NCBI GenBank assembly: GCA_024640485.1
Contig: JAHEEY010000098.1
Location: forward strand, 1 to 12,016
DNA length: 12,016 nt
Direction of reading: 5' to 3'
From: Chloroflexota bacterium
GTDB taxonomy: Bacteria; Chloroflexota; Anaerolineae; Promineifilales; Promineifilaceae
Under the pieces are notes generated by a model, which was not told where the DNA came from, did not search any database, and saw only the letters and a program-made list of their open reading frames with translations. Positions 6,551 through 12,016 of the stretch are shown piece after piece (the stretch's first letter is position 1; each line of letters opens with the position of its first letter). The position numbers were made by a program, and so were the translations under genes.

Positions 6551-7762
6551 ATGCGAACGATGTATCTCGACGTACACATTCCACGCATCTTGCTCACCCG
6601 ATTGTTGGGCCGTTTTTGGCCAGCCGCCTATTTCGCCCCAACGGCACCCCTGCATCTAGACCTGCTCCCTGAACCGCCCCTGCCCGCCGACAATTGGATC
6701 CGGGTAAGGAATCGGCTTTGCGGCATCTGCGGCAGCGATCTGCATCAAATGTTCCTGGATACCAGCTTGAAGGTCGCCCCATTGGCGCTGCCCGCCCATC
6801 AGCGGATCTATCTCGGACACGAGATGGTGGGCGTCGTGGAAGAGGTTGGCCCATCGGTCACTGAGTTCAAATTAGGGGATCGCGTCGTTCGTTGGGGCCG
6901 GGCGGTCGACTGCCTCGCCCGCGGACGGACGACGCTTTGCCCTCCCTGTCAGCAAGGTCATCGTGTGTTATGTCAACATGCCTCCGAACCGCTCAGCTTC
7001 CATCCCATTGGCGGCGGCTTCGGCGATACCTTCATCACGCCCGCCAGCACGCTGCTGCCGGTACCCGAAGCGCTGACTGATGAACAGGCGATATTCGCAG
7101 AACCTGCCGCCGTCGCTATCCACGCCGCGTTTCGCAAACAGCTCGATCCCGGAGACCAGGTTCTGGTTCTTGGATGCGGCACCATCGGCTTTCTGCTGAT
7201 TCAAGCGATCCTGGCCCGGCAGCCGGATTGCGAGATCACCGCCCTGGCTGAATTCCCCTGGCAGGCTGAGCTGGCTAGCCAGTATGGCGCCGCCCATACT
7301 TTTCTGGTTCAGGAAGACGGGTACGCCGAGAGCGCCCGGTTGACCGGCGCTCAGCTGTACCAGGGAAGAGGGGGAAATCGCATGCTGATGGGCGGGTACG
7401 ATCTGGTGTTTGATGTCGTCGGTATCGCCGCCACCCTGGGTAATGCCCTGCGCTGGACCCGGGCGGGCGGTGCCGTTGTTCTGGTCGGTGTGAATCTACA
7501 CCCGATGGCGCTGGATCTGACCCCGGTCTGGTATCAGGAAGTCGACCTGCTGGGCGCCGTTGGCCATGACATCGTCAGCTGGCAGGGCCAGCCCATCTCG
7601 ACCTTTGCACTGGCCATGTTGTGGATGCAGCAGAGGATCATTCGCCCTGAACGGTTGCTTACGCATCGATTTCCCCTGGAGAGATATCGCCAGGCATTTC
7701 TGACAGCCGCTGACAAACATCAATATCAGTCGATCAAGGTCGCCTTTGACCAATTCAGTTGA
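6551..7762 (+). CDS. Zinc-type alcohol dehydrogenase (MDR superfamily)
   Basis: A 403-residue medium-chain dehydrogenase/reductase predicted to oxidise an alcohol or polyol with NAD(P). Catalytic zinc residues are visible: C60 in CGICGSDLH, H90-E91 in LGHEMVG and E184 in FAEPAAVAIHA. The Rossmann fingerprint GCGTIG runs from about residue 208 to 213. The structural-zinc lobe is unusual: C130-x2-C133-x7-C141 fits the family, but the first cysteine at the usual position 127 is Thr, with C121 as the nearest substitute. The protein is 30-60 residues longer than common MDRs, with an extra N-terminal segment (residues about 8-28, rich in Leu, Arg and aromatics) before the GroES-like fold, and an insertion near 262-285. 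The ATG follows GGAAG at 6540-6544. Threonine/sorbitol dehydrogenase-like or formaldehyde dehydrogenase-like substrates are possible; I cannot choose. Confidence 0.87.
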   Translation: MRTMYLDVHIPRILLTRLLGRFWPAAYFAPTAPLHLDLLPEPPLPADNWIRVRNRLCGICGSDLHQMFLDTSLKVAPLALPAHQRIYLGHEMVGVVEEVGPSVTEFKLGDRVVRWGRAVDCLARGRTTLCPPCQQGHRVLCQHASEPLSFHPIGGGFGDTFITPASTLLPVPEALTDEQAIFAEPAAVAIHAAFRKQLDPGDQVLVLGCGTIGFLLIQAILARQPDCEITALAEFPWQAELASQYGAAHTFLVQEDGYAESARLTGAQLYQGRGGNRMLMGGYDLVFDVVGIAATLGNALRWTRAGGAVVLVGVNLHPMALDLTPVWYQEVDLLGAVGHDIVSWQGQPISTFALAMLWMQQRIIRPERLLTHRFPLERYRQAFLTAADKHQYQSIKVAFDQFS

Positions 7763-7784
7763 ATATCATTTTACGGAGGGAAAA

Positions 7785-9098
7785 ATGACGGAAATTGCGA
7801 TTGCCGCAAAATCAACGCGTAAAGAGCGAATGGCCTGGTATTTCTATGACTTCGGCAACTCCGCCTACGCGGCGGTGGTGCTGCTGGCCATTTACTCGGC
7901 CTATTTTCAAGGGGTGGTCGTCGGCGGCGCTGAAGGATCCCGGCTGTGGGGGCTGTCGGTGGGCGTCGCGATGCTGGTGGTCGCGATCATATCGCCATTC
8001 TTGGGCAGTCTGGCAGACTTCTCCGGCACCAAGAAACGTTTCCTATTCTTCTTCACCGCCCTCTCCTGCTTGTTCACCGCCGGGCTGTTCTTCGCCGAAG
8101 AAGGAAGTGTCGCCATCGGCATGGGCTTCTTCATCCTGGCAGAAATCGGCTACCGCAGTGCCCAGGTCTTCTACAACGGCCTGCTGCCTGAAATCGCCGC
8201 CCCGGAAGAGATCGGCCGCATCTCCGGAAACGGTTGGGCCATCGGCACTGCCGGCGGGGTCGTCTGCCTGCTGATCATCTTGCCCCTGGTGGTGATGATC
8301 GACAGCAATTTCATTATTCGTTTGTCGATGGTGATCACTGCAGTATTCTTCGCAGCATCGGCTGTTCCCATCTTCCTCTGGCTGCCAGAACGAGCCGAAC
8401 GACGATCACTGCCGGCTGGTGCGTCTTACTTCACCCTGGCGATCAAGGAGCTCCGCGACACCTTTAACACCACCAAAGAGTTCAAAGAATTTCTTAAGTT
8501 CATGTTGGCCTTTCTGGTATACAACGACGGCGTGATCATGGCCCTTGATTTTGCCGCGATTATCGGCGCGGTGCTGTACGGCCTGGACCAAACGGGATTA
8601 ATCATCTTCGTTATTCTGGTGCAGGTCACCAATGTGATTGGGGCGTACATCTTCGGCCATGTGGTAGATAAATACGGCAGCAAGCGGGCCTTGGCCCTTT
8701 CCATTCTGGTGATGATCGGCGGAGTTATCTGGCTGTACTTCAACCGTTCGTTGACGGTCTTCTACATCATCGGCGGCATTGCCGGCATTGGCATGGCTGG
8801 CATCCAATCGATCAGCCGGACCATGGTGGCGCTGTTCAGCCCGCCAGGGAAGAGCGCAAAATTCTACGGCATGTTTGCGGTGACCGGTCGTACTTCCTCA
8901 TTTATCGGCCCGGCCGTGTACGGCTGGATCGCGGCAGACGCCGCTATCTGGTACCAAAAGCAGGGGCAATCGATCACGCTGGCGGAACAATCCGGGCAGC
9001 GGCTGGCGATTTTGTCTATCGCCATATTCCTCTTTGTCGGCTTGCTGCTGCTGTGGCAGGTAAACGAAACCAAAGGCGCCAAGGAATCAAAGGCATAA
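7785..9098 (+). CDS. UMF1/Atg22-type MFS transporter
   Basis: A 437-residue major facilitator with the hallmark N-terminus of the UMF1 (Atg22-like) family: MAWYFYDFGNSAYAAVV near residues 16-32, then about 12 membrane helices. FLGSLADFSGTKK around residues 75-87 is the loop 2-3 motif, and HVVDKYGSKRAL near 290-301 is its second-half copy. A cytoplasmic central loop carries an FNTTKEFKEFLKF segment. Yeast Atg22 exports amino acids from the vacuole; bacterial members have few assigned substrates. I choose ATG 7785 because GGAGGG lies directly upstream; an in-frame TTG at 7746 overlaps the MDR gene end and would add 13 polar residues. It sits 22 bases after the MDR stop and 4 bases before the SDR, so it is clearly in the same operon. 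Confidence 0.87.
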   Translation: MTEIAIAAKSTRKERMAWYFYDFGNSAYAAVVLLAIYSAYFQGVVVGGAEGSRLWGLSVGVAMLVVAIISPFLGSLADFSGTKKRFLFFFTALSCLFTAGLFFAEEGSVAIGMGFFILAEIGYRSAQVFYNGLLPEIAAPEEIGRISGNGWAIGTAGGVVCLLIILPLVVMIDSNFIIRLSMVITAVFFAASAVPIFLWLPERAERRSLPAGASYFTLAIKELRDTFNTTKEFKEFLKFMLAFLVYNDGVIMALDFAAIIGAVLYGLDQTGLIIFVILVQVTNVIGAYIFGHVVDKYGSKRALALSILVMIGGVIWLYFNRSLTVFYIIGGIAGIGMAGIQSISRTMVALFSPPGKSAKFYGMFAVTGRTSSFIGPAVYGWIAADAAIWYQKQGQSITLAEQSGQRLAILSIAIFLFVGLLLLWQVNETKGAKESKA

Positions 9099-9102
9099 CC
9101 TC

Positions 9103-9933
9103 ATGTACCAATTAGAAGAGCAGGTCGCCATTATCACCGGCGCCGGACGGCGCGGCGGCATCGGAGCGGAAATCGCCCGCCGCCTGGCTGCCGAAGGGGC
9201 GCACCTGGTGCTGGCCGACATCTGCCGCTCACCCAGCGACCTCCCCCATGCCGGCAACGCCGCCTGGGAAGAGCTGTCGGCGGTGGCCCAGGAAGTTGAG
9301 GCGCTTGGCGCCAGCAGCCTGGCCTTACAAGTGGACGTCACCGACGGCCGCTCAGTCCAGGAGATGATCGCTCAGACGAAAGAGAAGTTTGGCCGGCTGG
9401 ATATCCTGGTCAATAATGCCGGCGCCGCCATCGGCCCGGCCCCTATACTGCACATGGCTGAAGAGGCATGGCGCAAGACACTGGAAATCAATGCCACCGG
9501 CACCTTTCTCTGCTGCAAATGGGCACTGCCGCTGATGATCAAGAACCAGCGGGGCGGCAGGATTATCAACATCTCGTCCATCGCCGCTCGCAAGCCCCGC
9601 CCGTTCATGTCCGCGTATGCCGGAAGCAAAGCGGCGGTATTGGCGTTGACTCAATCGCTGGCGCAGGAAGCGGCCGAGTACGGCATCACTGCCAACGCCG
9701 TCCTGCCAGGGGATATCAACACCGAGATGAAGCAGTGGGGACTGCAGATGGAGTCGATGGTGATGGGATCTTCTCAGGAGGAGGTCACTTCAGCGCTGGC
9801 GGCGCGTATCCCTTTGGGACGGCTGGGAGTACCTGCCGATGTGGCTCAGCTGGTCGCGTTCCTGGCATCGGACCAGGCATCCTTCCTAACCGGACAAGCA
9901 TTCAATGTTACCGGCGGCAGGGAATTGACATAA
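9103..9933 (+). CDS. Short-chain dehydrogenase/reductase (SDR), classical FabG-like
   Basis: A 276-residue classical SDR. The cofactor motif is TGAGRRGGIG (12-21), slightly expanded from TGxxxGIG, as in several FabG-like sugar/alcohol dehydrogenases. D39 at the end of the second strand favours NAD(H) over NADP(H). NNAG (104-107) stabilises the central sheet, and the catalytic residues are N130, S159, Y172 and K176 (YAGSK). The C-terminus FLTGQAFNVTGG is typical. An insertion at about 41-56 (SPSDLPHAGNAAW) between strand 2 and helix C is longer than usual. It should interconvert a hydroxyl and a carbonyl on the operon's substrate. Start ATG lies 4 bases after the UMF1 stop with a poor ribosome site, so reinitiation is likely. 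Exact substrate cannot be inferred. Confidence 0.9.
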   Translation: MYQLEEQVAIITGAGRRGGIGAEIARRLAAEGAHLVLADICRSPSDLPHAGNAAWEELSAVAQEVEALGASSLALQVDVTDGRSVQEMIAQTKEKFGRLDILVNNAGAAIGPAPILHMAEEAWRKTLEINATGTFLCCKWALPLMIKNQRGGRIINISSIAARKPRPFMSAYAGSKAAVLALTQSLAQEAAEYGITANAVLPGDINTEMKQWGLQMESMVMGSSQEEVTSALAARIPLGRLGVPADVAQLVAFLASDQASFLTGQAFNVTGGRELT

Positions 9934-9947
9934 CTATCTATTTGAAG

Positions 9948-9984
9948 GATTCACCCCTGGCTGGCGTCACAGCCAGGGTGAGTC
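9948..9984 (+). repeat. Strong intercistronic stem-loop before the ThDP gene
   Basis: TCACCCCTGGCTG (9951-9963) pairs with CAGCCAGGGTGA (9970-9981), leaving one bulged C and a 6-base loop GCGTCA. GAT/GTC (9948-9950 with 9982-9984, one wobble) extends it to about 15 pairs. No T-tract follows, so it is not a classical terminator. It fills the 77-base gap before the ribosome site of the ThDP gene and may shield the upstream message from 3' exonucleases or set a different level for the last gene. Confidence 0.65.
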
Positions 9985-10010
9985 AAGACAGTCGCAAACA
10001 GGAGATTTAG

Positions 10011-11744
10011 ATGGCCGAAATTACCGGTGGTGAACTTCTCATCAGATGCCTCCACGCGGAACGGGTCAAGTTCATCCATGCCATTACAGATGGCACCTAT
10101 ATGATCGTTTTAGAAGCACTGGAGCGGTTGGGGCAAGAATTCGGTATGGAACTGGTCGTCCCCCGACATGAAGCTGCCGCCGCCCATTTTGCCGATGCCT
10201 ATACTCGGGTGACTGGTGAGCCAGCTGTGGTTATGGCCTGTGCCGGCCCAGGAGCGGCAAATCTGCTGTCGGGGATCATTTGTGCCCAAGGGGAAGGCAG
10301 CCCAGTGGTGGCTATTACCACCACCCGCCGCAGCGCCATTGGCGATGCTTACCGGCATCTTGGCAGCACCCAGTCCCCAGACCATCTGCCCCTGTTCCGT
10401 CCCGCGGTGAAGTGGAACGGCAAAGTCGAACATTGGGTCCGTATCCCCGATATGGTTCGACACGCCTTTCGGGTGGCAACGGCAGGGCATCCGGGGCCGG
10501 TTCACCTGCTGATTCCGGAAGATATCCTAAACGCCCGGGGTGATGAAGCCAGCGTCCAAATATGGCCTCAAGAGCAGTACCGCATCGCCCGAAAACCAAC
10601 CGCTGCCCCCGAACTGATCGCCGAGGCTGCCCAACGGCTGGTATCGGCTAAATTGGTCAACATCCATGTCGGCGGCGGCGCTTCCAGGGCCGGCGCCGGT
10701 GAGGAAGTCCAGGCGTTAGCCGAACATCTAGGGTTCCCGGTAACCAACAGTACCAGTGCCCGGGGGATCATCCCCGAAGACCATCCGCTGTTCTTCGCGC
10801 CGCTGTGCATGGCCTCATTCATGGCTCACCAACAAGCGGATGTCGTGTTGGCTGTGGGCACCCGCCTGGGCGAACTGTCCATGTGGGGCAAGCCGCCTCT
10901 TTGGGGGGATCCGGCAGAGCAGCAGATGATTCAGATCGACAGTGAACCAACCAACATCGGCTTGAATCGCCCGGTGGACATGGCGCTGGTAGGCGACGCT
11001 AAAGCGGTCTTAGGGCAGCTGCTGGCAGCCGTGAGGGCGTTGACACCTAAACGGGAACCTCACCCCGCCCTGGCCATGCTGCGGGGGGTACAAGATGGCT
11101 GGCAAGCCGATCTGGATCAGGCGATTGCCGATATGGATCAAACCCCAATGATCAGTGGTCAAATCGTGAAAATATGTCACCAGTTCTTCGCCGATGATGC
11201 GATTCTGGCAGTCGATGGGGGAAATACCACCATGTGGGCGATGCACTATATGCTGCCCAAGAGCCAGCGCTCGGTGTTATACACCTCCAACATGGGCTAC
11301 CTGGGGACCGGCCTGCCCTACGCCATCGGCGCTAAAATAGCCGCCCCTGATAAACAGGTTTACTGTATCACCGGCGACAGTGCTTTTGGCTTCAATATTC
11401 AGGAGCTGGAAACCGCGGTTCGCCACCAGCTGCCGGTGATCATCATCGTCGCCGTCGATCAAGCGTATGGGATGGAGAAGTCGGCCCAGCGGCGGGTATT
11501 TGGGCGTGAAGCCGATTGGTTTGGCCAGGAGCTTTCGCCGGTCCGCTATGACCAGGTAGCGGTGGCGATGGGCTGCCACGGTGAATATGTGACCACAGGC
11601 ACCGAACTCAAGCTGGCACTGGAACGGTCGGCGGCCTCTGGAAAACCAGCGGTGATCCATGCCGCGGTTGACCCGGTGGCCAATGTGGATCCGCCGGGCC
11701 TCTGGTTGTGGAGCGCGGCGCGGTCTGGACAAGTCTCACTGTAG
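10011..11744 (+). CDS. Thiamine diphosphate-dependent enzyme, acetolactate synthase-like
   Basis: A 577-residue protein with the three-domain plan of the acetolactate synthase/pyruvate oxidase/benzoylformate decarboxylase family. The N-terminal Pyr domain has the cofactor-activating glutamate E54 (PRHEAAAAHFADAYTR) and CAGPGAANLLSG. The central domain (about 205-350) has VHVGGGASRAG-like and IQIDSEP..IG segments. The C-terminal PP domain has ITGDSAFGFNIQELETAVRHQLP: D456 of GDS, and D483 of AVDQAYGM exactly 27 residues on, where the metal-binding Asn of the usual NN motif should stand. GDG is thus GDS, and Asn is Asp. Cleavage or carboligation of a 2-oxo compound is expected. A good AGGAG lies upstream of the ATG. 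No regulatory subunit is adjacent, so a true biosynthetic IlvB is unlikely. A sulfonate-specific ThDP enzyme is conceivable but unproven. Confidence 0.88.
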   Translation: MAEITGGELLIRCLHAERVKFIHAITDGTYMIVLEALERLGQEFGMELVVPRHEAAAAHFADAYTRVTGEPAVVMACAGPGAANLLSGIICAQGEGSPVVAITTTRRSAIGDAYRHLGSTQSPDHLPLFRPAVKWNGKVEHWVRIPDMVRHAFRVATAGHPGPVHLLIPEDILNARGDEASVQIWPQEQYRIARKPTAAPELIAEAAQRLVSAKLVNIHVGGGASRAGAGEEVQALAEHLGFPVTNSTSARGIIPEDHPLFFAPLCMASFMAHQQADVVLAVGTRLGELSMWGKPPLWGDPAEQQMIQIDSEPTNIGLNRPVDMALVGDAKAVLGQLLAAVRALTPKREPHPALAMLRGVQDGWQADLDQAIADMDQTPMISGQIVKICHQFFADDAILAVDGGNTTMWAMHYMLPKSQRSVLYTSNMGYLGTGLPYAIGAKIAAPDKQVYCITGDSAFGFNIQELETAVRHQLPVIIIVAVDQAYGMEKSAQRRVFGREADWFGQELSPVRYDQVAVAMGCHGEYVTTGTELKLALERSAASGKPAVIHAAVDPVANVDPPGLWLWSAARSGQVSL

Positions 11745-11775
11745 GCTATTCCCGCACAATACCAACAAACAAAAA

Positions 11776-11805
11776 AAGGGGCGACGATTAATACCGTCGC
11801 CCCTT
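11776..11805. terminator. Bidirectional rho-independent terminator
   Basis: AAGGGGCGACG (11776-11786) pairs perfectly with CGTCGCCCCTT (11795-11805): an 11-bp GC-rich stem around the 8-base loop ATTAATAC. On the plus strand it is followed by a modest CTGCTTTT; on the minus strand the A-rich stretch before the stem becomes a long T-tract. It lies 31 bases after the ThDP stop and 23 bases past the stop of the convergent lyase gene, so it can serve both. Confidence 0.85.
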
Positions 11806-11828
11806 CTGCTTTTACCAATGCTTTGGGA

Positions 11829-12016
11829 TTATCCCACCTGCTCCCTGATGGTTTCCGCAAAAGCCCGCGCCCGCTGTTCCGCGGTCCCCGTGTAATGGTT
11901 TGCGTCCATGAGCAGCTCAATTTGCTCAGCCGGCAGGAACCGCTTGATCCGGCTGTCAGCGCACAACAACGCGGCTAGAGGGTTGGGCCGTCCCTGACGC
12001 AGCGCCGCCCATGCCT
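11829..12016 (-). CDS. Adenylosuccinate lyase-like protein, C-terminal fragment (cut by window edge)
   Basis: The last 61 codons of a minus-strand gene that runs off the right end, stop TAA at 11829-11831. The fragment reads AWAALRQGRPNPLAALLCAD, then SRIKRFLPAEQIELLMDA and HYTGTAEQRARAFAETI. NPLxxLLxxDxRI followed by an LxxxLLDxxxYTGxA pattern matches the C-terminal domain of adenylosuccinate lyase (PurB) and 3-carboxy-cis,cis-muconate cycloisomerase in the fumarase/aspartase superfamily. The catalytic domains lie outside the window, so the reaction (purine synthesis, aromatic degradation or another elimination) cannot be decided. It is convergent with the six-gene run and shares its terminator. 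Confidence 0.65.
   Translation of the reverse strand, partial: AWAALRQGRPNPLAALLCADSRIKRFLPAEQIELLMDANHYTGTAEQRARAFAETIREQVG

Noticed and set aside
7746..7784. In-frame TTG start for the UMF1 transporter overlapping the MDR gene
   Set aside because: ATG 7785 follows a strong GGAGGG site and gives the normal N-terminus.

Overview
The window looks like a chromosomal segment of a bacterium, most likely a Chloroflexota (Anaerolineae/Caldilineae-like) genome. The main hint is the lipoprotein at 1967-3520, whose long Thr/Pro/Ala linker between a lipobox and C-terminal beta-sandwich repeats is a style common in that phylum. This is an inference from one protein; no rRNA or tRNA is present to test it. 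Base composition is evenly GC-rich, genes are densely packed, and there is no phage gene, transposase or CRISPR array.

Layout. (a) 50-1710, minus strand: a two-gene unit, an HD-domain phosphohydrolase followed by a flavin-reductase-like FMN protein, joined by a 4-base stop/start overlap. (b) 1967-3520, plus strand: the lipoprotein, with its own probable promoter. (c) 3559-4224, minus strand: a cytoplasmic sulfite-oxidase-fold molybdopterin protein, convergent with the lipoprotein. (d) 4225-4532: a divergent control region with a 12-bp palindrome, an imperfect inverted repeat and a plausible promoter. (e) 4533-11744, plus strand: six genes in one direction. These are an MFS exporter of the fosmidomycin-resistance type, a TauE/SafE permease, a zinc-type MDR dehydrogenase, a UMF1-type MFS transporter, an SDR oxidoreductase and an acetolactate-synthase-like ThDP enzyme. 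Spacing ranges from a 4-base overlap to 77 bases. The run ends at a strong stem-loop terminator shared with a convergent gene. (f) 11829-12016, minus strand: the C-terminal end of an adenylosuccinate-lyase/fumarase-superfamily enzyme, cut by the window edge.

How it may work together. The six-gene run has the form of a small-molecule catabolic operon: two dehydrogenases of different superfamilies could oxidise hydroxyl groups, a ThDP enzyme could cleave or ligate the resulting 2-oxo compound, and three permeases could handle import and export. A TauE/SafE permease beside a divergent sulfite-oxidase-fold gene raises the possibility of an organosulfonate substrate. The sequence does not prove this; 2-oxo-acid, polyol or aromatic-derived substrates remain open. 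No gene here belongs to a recognisably new family. The most interesting points are the gene combination, the altered metal-binding motifs of the ThDP and MDR enzymes, and a strong stem-loop in front of the ThDP gene.
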